A DNA stretch of 59,500 nt from Pseudomonas sp. C2B4. GTDB lineage: Bacteria; Pseudomonadota; Gammaproteobacteria; Pseudomonadales; Pseudomonadaceae. The notes under the pieces were generated by a model. That model was not told where the DNA came from. It searched no databases and saw only the letters and a program-made list of their open reading frames with translations. The stretch covers positions 1 through 59,500 of the forward strand of contig NZ_JABFMU010000042.1 in assembly GCF_013359695.1 (NCBI RefSeq), in the 5' to 3' direction. A program made the position numbers and the translations under genes. Of this stretch, positions 52,174-59,500 are shown one piece after another (the first letter of the stretch is position 1; each line of letters starts with the position of its first letter).

Positions 52174-52187
52174 TAAGAAAGATCTTA
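52174..52187. promoter_or_regulatory. TAAGA-N4-TCTTA inverted repeat, site 3
   Basis: TAAGAAAGATCTTA lies 69 bases from site 2 (start to start), about 195 bases upstream of the pilin start codon. Two sites at this spacing suit cooperative binding, though not an exact helical multiple, and no footprint is known. Confidence 0.6.
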
Positions 52188-52402
52188 AATTGGAGGTGTT
52201 TCTCGCTAGTTTACATCTGCATATTTTGTGTCACAAAGAGGGCAGGAAGCCACGTTCTATTTGCAGCGGAAGTCGCATTCGATGTTCGACAAACCTTACT
52301 GATAGCGGGTTACTACAATGCTGAATCGGACACCAGTAGCAATGTCTGAGTGTTGTAACGCCCGGCCAAGTCACCTACCTGATCCCAATCATAAGGAATA
52401 AT

Positions 52403-53165
52403 GTCCACGTTCGCTGACCACTTGCCGTTGTGCCGGCAGAAGAGGATCTTTGGTCGAGCCGGGCTTATGATCGCCCGCTCGTCACTGACGCAGTGGGGCG
52501 GGCAAACAGGCGTGCTGCTACAGCCTTTGTACGATGCGCTGCGAGAAACGGTGCTGACCAAGGGCGAGATCCACACGGATGAGACCCCGGTTCAAATGCT
52601 CGCACCCGGCGAGAAGAAAACCCGAAGAGCTTACGTCTGGGTCTACAGCACCAACCCATTCTCGGGGCAAGGCCTCAGTTTATGACTTCAGCCCGAGCTG
52701 GGCGGGCAAGCATTTGCGCAACCTCTTCCGCCTGTGGAGCGGCAAGCGGTGTGTCACGAATTGGCTGGCTACAAAGCCAGTTTCGAGAAAGCATCACCGA
52801 AATTGGCTGCATGGCCCAAGCTCGTCGCAAGTATTATTTCGATTTGTACGTGGCGAACAAAAGCCAGTAGGCCGGACAGGTACTGCACTCGATTGGTGGT
52901 TTGTAAGAAGTCGAACGGCAAGCGCAGGACATGAGTGATGAGGAGCGTTGGCGAGCATGGCAGGAAAAGATTGGGTCGGTAATTGAAACGACGCATCAGT
53001 GGATGCAGGCTCAGCGTGATCTTGTACCTAACGGTTCGGCCATGGCCAAGGCCATAGGTTACAGCCTTAAACGCTGAGTAGCACTAACGTGCTACCTGGA
53101 AGATGGAGCCGTGCCCATCGACAACAGCCCATGCAAAACGGCGGTTGGCGCTGTGCCACAGTGAG
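52403..53165 (+). mobile_element. IS66-family transposase (TnpC) remnant
   Basis: The plus strand reads FADHLPLCRQKRIFGRAGLM, then HTDETPVQMLAPGEKKTRRA and YVWVYSTNPFSGQ, the core of IS66 TnpC with the catalytic Asp in HTDETP. After frameshifts it continues YDFSPSWAGKH, ASFEKASPKLAAWP, DEERWRAWQEKIGS and ends DGAVPIDN near 53130. At least three frame changes and loss of both IS ends make it inactive. It lies between the pilin gene and the further pilin-like gene at 53224. Confidence 0.85.
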
Positions 53166-53223
53166 AAAAACTCACGCCGTGTCCGAGTTCTGGTGAGGTG
53201 CCCTCGCTCCCGTCAGGCCTTGA

Positions 53224-53598
53224 TTACGGATAGGTCAAAGTGACCAAGTACATCCCAGAATTAATCGGTTTGTTGGCGGCATCCAGCATCCCATACTGAC
53301 GACCGAATTTTCCTGGACCTTCTTCGCTTTCAGCAATCAATTTGACATGGGGTTCCGGTTGATAGAGCAAAGTGATTGAATGTACCGGTTCCACGTTTCT
53401 AATGCTGATGCCATAGATACGAGCCATGGCAGGGCAGTCTTGCAACGCCAAGTCGTCTCCTGCAATAGACGCATTGCAAGGAGTTTCTACAATGCTTCCT
53501 TGGAAAGAAATCCGCCATTCAGCCTGCGTCGATGCGAAACATGCCCAACTCAGGCCAACAAGCAGCCCCAAACCAATCGATATACGTTTGCGATTCAT
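53224..53598 (-). CDS. Small pilin-like exported protein
   Basis: The 124-residue precursor has a signal peptide (ISIGLGLLVGLSWACFASTQ, cleavage near 26). The mature part begins WRISFQGSIVETPCNASI, with the Cys-containing first strand of type 1 pilins, a second Cys in LQDCPAM, and ends GMYLVTLTYP, a typical C-terminal donor-strand partner. GAGGTGTCGC lies before the ATG. It is shorter than standard pilins (150-180). It probably belonged to the fimbrial operon before IS66 entry, as its strand and order would place it upstream of the major pilin. Confidence 0.75.
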   Translation of the reverse strand: MNRKRISIGLGLLVGLSWACFASTQAEWRISFQGSIVETPCNASIAGDDLALQDCPAMARIYGISIRNVEPVHSITLLYQPEPHVKLIAESEEGPGKFGRQYGMLDAANKPINSGMYLVTLTYP

Positions 53599-53699
53599 TG
53601 CGACACCTCTGGTGTTAAGGCAGATGACCTGTCTAGGATGTCGGCAGGAATTCTTTTTTTTTAGACTAATTTGATGTTTTTTTTACAATATTCTAGGTT

Positions 53700-54263
53700 T
53701 CATCTCAAAAAAAACCTTGCCCTGCGGTTAGCTTTCGCCCGGTACCGCTGGGCAGAATTGGTAAAAGAGCTCATTGCCCATCACGTGCTCAAGGGGAGGG
53801 AGTCGGTGGGGCTTGATACATCTGTCACCAGAACACTGCTGCTAAGCCTAGCCGCTTTCATTGCCCAGATTGGCCACGAGTCGGGGCAACTGCGCTATGT
53901 GCGTGAGATTTGGGGACCCGCTGCGCAGCAGGCAGGCTATGAAGGCCGAAAAGACCTGGGCAATACGATGGGCCGGGGACGGCAGGAAAATACTGTGGGC
54001 GCGGTCTGATTCAGATCTCCGGTCGGGCCAACTACAAAGAATGCGGCGAAGCTATTGGCGTTGACCTGGTTGGCCAGCCTGAGTTGCTGGAACAATCGCA
54101 GTACACCAGCCTTTAGGCGGCGTGGTTCTGGGCGACCAAAGGGCTCAACACCCTCGCCGACGCCGGTGATTTCGACAATATCAGTCGCCGAATTAGCGGT
54201 GGCCAGAATGGTGCGGTTGAGCGCAAGGCGCTGTATGCGCAAGCGCTGAGGGTGCTGGCGTGA
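53700..54263 (+). pseudogene. GH19 endolysin/chitinase-like pseudogene
   Basis: A first frame reads LAAFIAQIGHESGQLRYVRE followed by IWGPAAQQAGYEGRKDLGNT; after a slip another frame reads GRGLIQISGRANYKECGEAI and VDLVGQPELLEQSQYTSL, then TAG, then AAWFWATKGLNTLADAGDFD and ISRRISGGQNG to a stop at 54263. These are the landmarks of GH19 lysozyme-type endolysins of phages and pyocins, including the catalytic Glu in GHESG. Two frameshifts and one stop inactivate it. A second shorter copy lies at 54945. Confidence 0.85.
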
Positions 54264-54339
54264 ATACAACTGCTTCTAACAGGACGTGGCGAGTGTGCAG
54301 GTTATGTTCATCACTGGTTCGCTGAGGGACGGTCATGAG

Positions 54340-54579
54340 TTACTCAATCGTTGCCCGCACAATCCTTTTCGCCTGTACCTCATCCGCATAAGCCGCCAGC
54401 CGATCTTCCGTTTCCTGAAATCCCAGAGCGATCTTCATCAACTCGTTGGCGCCTACTTCATCCCCAACGGCTATAAAGCGCTGAGCAATCGTGAACAAAT
54501 CCACCCCCGACCATTTGAGGAGGGCAGCAGCCTGCCTGAGGTCACGCCGCAGGTTTAGATTGGGTTTCGTTAGGTTCAT
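54340..54579 (-). CDS. Small helical protein, 79 aa
   Basis: ATG 54579 has GGAG 4-5 bases upstream; the frame is open to 54657 but without a ribosome site. The product starts MNLTKPNLNLRRDLRQAAAL and includes FTIAQRFIAVGDEVGANELM and a charged helix to the end. It appears soluble and all-helical. It lies between the two endolysin remnants, on the opposite strand. Not recognised; whether it came with the phage-like DNA is unknown. Confidence 0.65.
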   Translation of the reverse strand: MNLTKPNLNLRRDLRQAAALLKWSGVDLFTIAQRFIAVGDEVGANELMKIALGFQETEDRLAAYADEVQAKRIVRATIE

Positions 54580-54944
54580 GGAACTCCTACAGATTAAGCG
54601 TAAGTTCAATCGAGTACGAGTAAAAATCAATATGGAGCGTAGCCTTCCATAAGGCATAACTGATTTTCTGTATCGCCCGAGCTGGCCATCAAAGATCGAC
54701 GGACCGACAGCATATCCATCCAGTGACAGCCATTAGTGATATACAGCAATAGAAGAGTGAGGTTTGTTGACAAACTATAGAAACTTTAAGCGACGGATGG
54801 CCGGTAGGTCGCCGTACGGGGAATGAAGCTGGTATTTACTTTTGCCAAGAGAAAAGTATGCCTCTTGCCCTTCAGTAACTGGCGCTAAAGGCCGAGTTTT
54901 TGTTCCTGTGTTCAACACCTCCATGCAGCTCTACTAGATCGTCG
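54580..54944. other. Intergenic stretch, nothing recognised
   Basis: About 365 bases with no open frame supported by a ribosome site. It contains the upstream region of the 79-residue gene on its left side. Confidence 0.5.
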
Positions 54945-55058
54945 GGGCCGAACACATTGCTGCGATCATTGCCCAGATCGGCCATGGCTCAGGCCAGCGG
55001 TTTTATCTCCGAGAAATTTGGGGACCAATGGCCGCCCAAGCCAAGTATGAGGGGCAGC
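54945..55058 (+). pseudogene. Second GH19 endolysin fragment
   Basis: VGAEHIAAIIAQIGHGSGQR followed by FYLREIWGPMAAQAKYEG matches AAFIAQIGHESGQLRYVREI and WGPAAQQAGYEG in the neighbouring pseudogene. The catalytic Glu of GHESG is Gly here. The match ends abruptly at 55058 next to the stop of the minus-strand gene that begins at 55067. Confidence 0.8.
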
Positions 55059-55066
55059 AGTGCTTG

Positions 55067-55369
55067 CTACTCCTCTTCATACTCCAGTTTTTCTGCATGT
55101 TTTGCCACATAGCTTGCATATTCGTAGAACACCCAGACATCCTGCTCCGTCACAGCTTCCGAACCCTCGAGGTTTTCAAGGCAGCGCTTGAGAGCGTGCT
55201 CGATCAAGCCGTTTCTCATGACAACACAGGCGATCTCTTGGCTTTCCTTCAGGATGATCAAAGCCTCGAGCTGTTGCACAGCGGCGATCTTTTCTCGGAG
55301 TGTACGTATAGCCAACGCATCGCGCTCGATGATCTTTTCCCACAAGTGATCCGCTAGTTTCGCCGGCAT
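55067..55369 (-). CDS. Small helical protein, 100 aa
   Basis: GGGGAG directly abuts the first ATG (55375), so the second ATG at 55369, with a six-base spacer, is preferred. MPAKLADHLWEKIIERDALA is followed by charged helices; the product is probably cytoplasmic. The C-terminal end is very acidic (KLEYEEE). Similar in style to the 99- and 92-residue small proteins in the window, but not clearly homologous. Function unknown. Confidence 0.7.
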   Translation of the reverse strand: MPAKLADHLWEKIIERDALAIRTLREKIAAVQQLEALIILKESQEIACVVMRNGLIEHALKRCLENLEGSEAVTEQDVWVFYEYASYVAKHAEKLEYEEE

Positions 55370-55799
55370 TGCCATCTCCCCGCCCCGTTAGTTTGCAGGG
55401 CAGTATCAAATACCACCGTAAAGCGAAGGTCAGTATTCAGCATAGGCGAAATGCTATTGATCTGCTCAGTCGGTAGACCGCCGGATAGAAGCCAAAAAGG
55501 GGGGGGGTTTTTCGGGGGGCGCTAGGCTAAAGTAATCAGAGGGAAATACTATTCTCGTAAAGACGAAAAAATGAACTTAATATGCAGGCGCCATCATAAA
55601 ATCGAACGATTGCCCTACAGTAAAATTCCAAGTTTTTGTTGTTTCAAAATAGCGCGGTATTCGCTGGGCGATCTCGACTTTTTAAGATTTGACTGATATC
55701 CAAGTTTTACTTTGTTAGTTAGGGTGCGTGCGCTGTTAGCTCTGCCTTAAATCGAACGAGAGCTACCAAAACTAAAAACTGATCGCACCGGGTGGTAAA
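55370..55799. other. Intergenic stretch upstream of chemoreceptor
   Basis: The 430 bases contain homopolymer runs (a run of G at about 55500) and AT-rich DNA near 55560-55700 that may carry the chemoreceptor promoter. No gene is supported. Confidence 0.5.
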
Positions 55800-57422
55800 A
55801 TGTTAATGAGACGCATTAGGCTAAGTGCCCGTGCAACTATTTGCTTTGGCATTATAACCCTTTTGCTCATGTGTATGGGCGGGTTGTCTGTATGGAAAAT
55901 GTCACAAATCGGCGCTGAAACGAAAAGACTGGAAGTGGATTGGCTACCAAGCATACAGGGCTCTGCCGCAATAAAGTCGACCGCCTATAATCTTCGCCTC
56001 GCTCTACTTTATTATGTAATGCAAGGGTCCACGGACAAAGATGCGTCACAAGCCAAAGTAGCCGACCTGGACAAACAACTCGAAGAGGTTTCCCGAGGTT
56101 ATGAGTCCAATGTTTCTTCTCAGGCTGAACGAGTCAAATATGAGAAGGTCCTGGAGTTGGTAAAAAGCTACCACAATAAAGTACAAGCTCTGTTGGGGTC
56201 CGCTGACAAGCTATCCCAAGCCGAAACCTTTTCATATGTCCGGACGGTGACGGCGCCCGCAGCTGATGAACTGATGGCCAGTATTGATCAGTTGGCTGCC
56301 GTTAATACAAATGGTGCGGCAAACTCGGGAGTGGGCGCGCGTGAAGCGTTTGATAGCGGACTTGAATGGGTCGTTACGATCATTGTTGCGGGCTTGATAC
56401 TCACGGTGACCATCGCCATTTTTTTCACGCGAAGCATCGTATTGCCAATGCAATCATTGCTGCATATTAACCAGAAAATTGCCGAAGGGGATTTGAGGAG
56501 CAATGTGGAAGTGTCGGGCGCTGATGAACTTACGGACCTGCAAAAATCGGCTGCGGCGATGCTGACGAAACTTAAGGGTACGATCAACCATATTTCCGAC
56601 TCTTCTTCATTGTTGGCATCGGCAGCTGAAGAAATGAGTGCCATTACTCACGAGGCGATGACGGGTATACAACGCCAGAGCCTCGAAACTGAACAAGCCG
56701 CCACCGCCGTCAATGAGATGACTGCGGCGGTCGAAGATGTCGCACGCAATGCGGTTTCCGCATCTCATTCCACCCAGCAGTCCGGTACAGCTGCGCAAGC
56801 AGGTCTGGATCGGGTAATTCAGACCATTTCGTCAATCGAAAAGCTGGCAAGTTCCGTAGGGCAGACGAGTAATGACCTTGAGTTGTTGGCGCAGCAGACC
56901 CAGAGCATCAGAAAAGTCCTTGACGTTATTCGAGCCATTGCCGAGCAGACCAACTTGCTTGCCTTGAATGCCGCCATCGAAGCAGCACGTGCGGGCGAAC
57001 AAGGGCGCGGTTTTGCCGTGGTGGCCGACGAAGTCAGGGCCTTGGCTCATCGCACCCAGCAGTCGACACAAGAAATTGAGCAAATGATGAGCGGCATCAT
57101 CTCGGGATCCGACAGGTCCGTTGTTTCTATGCAGCAAAGCACTGCTGAAGCGATAAAAACACTTGAGATCGCGCGTGAGGCAGGGGAGGCGATCAAGGAA
57201 ATATCCAGGGCAGTAACAGATATCAACGAAAGAAACCTCCTGATTGCGACGGCTTCCGAGCAACAGGCTCAGGTCGCCCGATCCGTGGATCAGAACTTGA
57301 TGAGTATCAGGGATCTGTCCATTCAGAGTACGTCGGCCGCCGATCAGACCTCCGAAGCAAGCACTGAGTTGTCTAGGTTGGCCATTGGTTTGAGCAAGGT
57401 AGTGGCCCAGTTTACGGTTTGA
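55800..57422 (+). CDS. Methyl-accepting chemotaxis protein
   Basis: This 540-residue chemoreceptor has a membrane helix (about 9-31), a periplasmic four-helix bundle sensor (about 35-190, 4HB_MCP-like), a second membrane helix (WVVTIIVAGLILTVTIAIFF near 193-212), a HAMP domain (about 214-268) and a long cytoplasmic signalling coiled coil with the tip EQTNLLALNAAIEAARAGEQ. It senses an unknown ligand and controls CheA. The start ATG 55800 has only a weak GGTGG site. No che genes are near, so it would use the main chemotaxis system. Its C-terminal part is copied at 12430, and the small membrane protein gene follows 318 bases after it in both places. Confidence 0.93.
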   Translation: MLMRRIRLSARATICFGIITLLLMCMGGLSVWKMSQIGAETKRLEVDWLPSIQGSAAIKSTAYNLRLALLYYVMQGSTDKDASQAKVADLDKQLEEVSRGYESNVSSQAERVKYEKVLELVKSYHNKVQALLGSADKLSQAETFSYVRTVTAPAADELMASIDQLAAVNTNGAANSGVGAREAFDSGLEWVVTIIVAGLILTVTIAIFFTRSIVLPMQSLLHINQKIAEGDLRSNVEVSGADELTDLQKSAAAMLTKLKGTINHISDSSSLLASAAEEMSAITHEAMTGIQRQSLETEQAATAVNEMTAAVEDVARNAVSASHSTQQSGTAAQAGLDRVIQTISSIEKLASSVGQTSNDLELLAQQTQSIRKVLDVIRAIAEQTNLLALNAAIEAARAGEQGRGFAVVADEVRALAHRTQQSTQEIEQMMSGIISGSDRSVVSMQQSTAEAIKTLEIAREAGEAIKEISRAVTDINERNLLIATASEQQAQVARSVDQNLMSIRDLSIQSTSAADQTSEASTELSRLAIGLSKVVAQFTV

Positions 57423-57485
57423 GCCATCTAAAAATAAGCGGTTTTAAGCTTGTCTGCGCGGGCTTCATGTATATCAATCTCCCTT

Positions 57486-57506
57486 GGTAAGTCGCACAGA
57501 CTTACC
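57486..57506. terminator. Hairpin after chemoreceptor gene
   Basis: GGTAAGTC (57486-57493) and GACTTACC (57499-57506) form an 8-bp stem with a 5-base loop, 64 bases after the chemoreceptor stop. There is no long T-tract, so termination is only possible. The rest of the gap to 57740 matches the region before the paralogous membrane-protein gene weakly. Confidence 0.45.
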
Positions 57507-57740
57507 CTTGGGTAGTTGTTCATGAAATGTAAGTAATTAGTCGCTAAAATTTTGCTATTGGTTAATGCTTTGCTAGTGCATCGCCCTCGAGTCAGATTTG
57601 TAATCTCCCAGAGTAGCTGTTTCGAGGGCCTAACTTGTTTTTGTACGTCTATAATGGTGTCGCTGTGCTGCTGGCGGTTTTTTTATCGACTGATAGCGAT
57701 TGCTTTATGATTAAGTTAAGTTTTTCGGTGAGGTCGGCTT

Positions 57741-57956
57741 TTGATGTGTAAGTATGTTATCGCTGGCGTAATCGTGGTCGTGATAGTTGCTCTGGCAGTA
57801 TTGGTCGCGGCCGAAATTCAACTAATTATATCTCTTCCGGATACTGATGGTTTTCAATGCAATCGTCTGCAAGGGGTCGAGAAGGAGCGGTGCTTCAAAC
57901 AGCTTGATCAGATAATCAGCGATGCTGTTGAGGCACCTTCCAATACTTCGCAATAG
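57741..57956 (+). CDS. Small membrane protein with periplasmic Cys pair (copy 2)
   Basis: This 71-residue protein is the paralogue of that at 12736-12951: same length, same single hydrophobic segment (AGVIVVVIVALAVLVAAEIQ), and Cys40 and Cys51 with QG and EKE between. The TTG at 57741, with GGTGAGG six bases upstream, aligns with the TTG start of copy 1; an ATG is the next codon and is not conserved. It follows an intact chemoreceptor, supporting a functional link between the two. The tail is probably periplasmic. About half of the residues match between copies. Confidence 0.72.
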   Translation: MMCKYVIAGVIVVVIVALAVLVAAEIQLIISLPDTDGFQCNRLQGVEKERCFKQLDQIISDAVEAPSNTSQ

Positions 57957-57965
57957 TGCAGATAG

Positions 57966-58190
57966 CATGGCCGCAGAGTTAATCCAGCGCCCTCATCATC
58001 GCAAGCGTCATCTTGATAAATATCTCATTACGATCTATCGCGGCCGGAGTGTTTTGGACATTTTCGGGAGCCTCAGACAAACCGTACTGATCGACCCAAT
58101 TTGGGAGCTCAAGGATGCCAACTTCTAGGGCGAGCTGGTTTTCGTTGATCTTGAAGCACAGGGAAGGGAACAGGTCTGAGCTTGATTGAT
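57966..58190 (-). pseudogene. Degenerate copy of the NQLALEAAIMEL small protein
   Basis: The DNA aligns with 12968-13183 across its length: GGGCGAGCTGGTTTTCGTTG is identical, and the C-terminal end CGTCATCTTGAT matches CGTCATTTTGAT. Small insertions and deletions between 58030 and 58120 break the frame, and the start codon region has changed from CAT to a sequence without a start. It lies convergent to the membrane-protein gene, as in the intact block. Confidence 0.8.
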
Positions 58191-58241
58191 TTGAGCCCTA
58201 GAGCATAGCCATGGCAAGTGGATAACGAGGACGACTAGTAT

Positions 58242-58520
58242 TTATTGCCTGCTGCCCGCGCGATGCAGGGCCGCTTGCTGGGCCAAAGTAATCTCCGCTC
58301 CCATCGTCGTGTAACCCACTTCGTCGACCAATTCAGCGACGCGCAGGCCCCAGGCGAATCCGCGAGCGGTCGACACTTGTTCCAATATGGCTGATTCAGT
58401 GCGCGACTGCTCAATGTTGAGTAGCACGCGTTCCCAAGCGCTTTGTAATACTTCGGTTTGCAACCGCACTGCCAGCGGATTCGACAGGATCGTAAACGAT
58501 GATTCGTTGGTGAGTGACAC
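58242..58520 (-). CDS. Small hypothetical protein, 92 aa
   Basis: GTG 58520 is chosen as start, since AGGAG lies 8 bases upstream; an ATG at 58562 is in frame but has no ribosome site. The protein begins MSLTNESSFTILSNPLAVRL and continues TEVLQSAWERVLLNIEQSRT, mostly helical. It has no signal peptide or membrane segment. Not recognised. Confidence 0.65.
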   Translation of the reverse strand: MSLTNESSFTILSNPLAVRLQTEVLQSAWERVLLNIEQSRTESAILEQVSTARGFAWGLRVAELVDEVGYTTMGAEITLAQQAALHRAGSRQ

Positions 58521-58867
58521 GCGGAGGACTCCTGGTTGATGGCAAGCCCCATGTTCATTCATGGGGCGGTGAGCCTAGGAATTAAATAGTGCCTGCGCTA
58601 CGTAAATGAAAGACCTCTCTAAGTGGGGGGGGCGGGGATTTGCGAGGGTTTGACGGCATCCGTAGACGTGTTAGAACCCCGTATTTCCCCGTGATGCCGT
58701 CATAATCAAATATCGCGCCTACCCACGGCGATGGGCTGTGGTCGACCCAAAGCCGACATTCATGGAGTGCAACTCTCGGCTGATTTCTGCCTGTCGCGAT
58801 AGGACCTTGCGCCCGGGTTGATCAAAGGCGAGGCTGATCCAGCTTCCAACAGTCAGCCTGCGTTTTT
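58521..58867. other. Intergenic stretch, nothing recognised
   Basis: About 350 bases with a G-run at 58625 and spacer-like DNA (GTCGACCCAAAGCCGAC near 58741) resembling that at 36530. No gene is supported. Confidence 0.45.
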
Positions 58868-59060
58868 TTACTTAAAGACTGCTGACCAGTTGCGCACCGT
58901 CCACGGACAGCACCGCACCGCTCATGTAGCTCCCTGCGTCACTGGCGAGAAACAGAAAGGGCCTACCAGTTTGCTCAACTGTCCCAACCGAGCTTGTCGC
59001 CCGGCTGGTCCACCGTGGTCATTCCCGAACGAATCGGATAAGCAACCAGATCGGCTAGCA
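58868..59060 (-). pseudogene. SDR dehydrogenase C-terminal fragment
   Basis: The minus strand ends PFLFLASDAGSYMSGAVLSV DGAQLVSSL before a stop at about 58875. FLASDAGSYMSG and LSVDGA are the typical C-terminal pattern of FabG-like SDRs. Upstream, RLGQLSKLVG follows in a different frame, and nothing of the catalytic domain remains. It sits directly after the acyl-CoA ligase gene at the window edge, so it may be the relic of that cluster's dehydrogenase. Confidence 0.65.
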
Positions 59061-59072
59061 GACCAGATCGCT

Positions 59073-59500
59073 TTAAGAAACCCGGCGCGACTGATCCACC
59101 CAATACCGCTCACGCACCTGTCGCCGCAGCACTTTGCCAACGGCACTGACCGGCAGGGCTTCAACTATCTTCACTGACTTGGGGGCCTTGAAGCCGCCCA
59201 GGCGTTCTTTGACAAGAGCAATAAGCTCTTGCTCGTCGACCGCCATGCCCGCCTTGAGCACGACTTCGGCATGCACCGCCTCACCCCACTTGTCGTGAGG
59301 GATGCCGACCACGGCTGACATGGAAACGGCGGGGTGAGTATTGATCGTGGCTTCGACTTCCACGGCATAGACATTGAAGCCACCGGTGATGATCACGTCT
59401 TTCTTGCGGTCGACGATGAACACATAGCCGGCCTCATCCACGTAGCCCAGGTCACCGGACTTCCAGAAACCGTCACTGAATTCAGCCGCTGTGCCCTGGG
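59073..59500 (-). CDS. Acyl-CoA ligase, C-terminal part (cut by window edge)
   Basis: The frame is open to the window end: FWKSGDLGYVDEAGYVFIVD, then RKKDVIITGGFNVYAVEVEA and the A10 lysine motif SAVGKVLRRQVRERYW. These are motifs A7-A10 of the AMP-forming ligases; the N-terminal part lies outside. It closely resembles the ligase at 14448-16034 in this region (ISGGFNVYAVEVEA, SAVGKVLRRQVREKYW), so the two are paralogues, probably of related clusters. Activity cannot be judged from a fragment. Confidence 0.9.
   Translation of the reverse strand, partial: QGTAAEFSDGFWKSGDLGYVDEAGYVFIVDRKKDVIITGGFNVYAVEVEATINTHPAVSMSAVVGIPHDKWGEAVHAEVVLKAGMAVDEQELIALVKERLGGFKAPKSVKIVEALPVSAVGKVLRRQVRERYWVDQSRRVS

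Noticed and set aside
1..59500. CRISPR arrays, tRNA or rRNA genes
   Set aside because: No regularly spaced direct repeats and no tRNA or rRNA patterns were found on reading either strand.

Overview
The window looks like a chromosomal accessory region of a Pseudomonas from the fluorescens group. Signs of this are a GC-rich coding core, P. fluorescens-type REP sequence, Pseudomonas-style malic enzyme, SulP, ArsJ and CrcB sequences, chaperone-usher (Cup-like) fimbriae and IS3, IS1182 and IS66 family debris. No tRNA, rRNA or CRISPR array was seen. All identities come from reading protein motifs by eye; no database search was run.

Layout. (1) 0-5.6 kb: a tandem universal stress protein, a malic enzyme, two small genes, a SulP anion transporter and a small ribbon-helix-helix repressor with a readable promoter/operator. 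(2) 5.6-9.2 kb: decayed genes (crcB, a LysR regulator, an IS3 element, the N-terminal half of an IS1182-type element) with one small intact zinc-ribbon-like gene. (3) 9.25-36.4 kb: a catabolic block. It has an SCP-x type thiolase; a five-gene beta-oxidation operon (enoyl-CoA hydratase, second thiolase, acyl-CoA dehydrogenase, SDR, acyl-CoA ligase); a divergent aldehyde dehydrogenase plus DUF2889 gene; a GMC alcohol oxidoreductase; an AraC regulator; an SdsA-like alkylsulfatase; and a DUF1302-DUF1329-YCF48-RND-acyl-CoA dehydrogenase operon. Together these could take an alkyl sulfate ester to alcohol, aldehyde, acid, acyl-CoA and chain-shortened products. The first thiolase is separated from the operon by about 4 kb of debris (arsJ, MATE and chemoreceptor fragments) with a few small intact genes. 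(4) 36.4-42.4 kb: small genes, more remnants, a secreted DUF1254 protein, and the C-terminal half of an IS1182-type element. The two IS halves keep only their inward-facing ends, so they bracket the whole 9.25-40.9 kb segment. (5) 42.2-53.6 kb: a remnant and an intact copy of a BvgS/RcsC-like hybrid histidine kinase, its LuxR-type response regulator, and convergently a fimbrial operon (pilin, chaperone, usher, adhesin). The fimbrial upstream regions carry repeated TAAGA-N4-TCTTA boxes that resemble RcsB/RcsAB boxes. An IS66 remnant separates this operon from a further pilin-like gene. (6) 53.7-59.5 kb: two GH19 endolysin remnants, small genes, a chemoreceptor with its small downstream membrane protein, and the edge of another acyl-CoA ligase cluster.

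The most striking structure is a segmental duplication. A chemoreceptor, a 71-residue membrane protein with a conserved cysteine pair, and a convergent 71-residue protein occur at both 12.4-13.2 kb and 55.8-58.2 kb, with different members decayed in each copy. A third fragment of the convergent gene lies at 5.7 kb.
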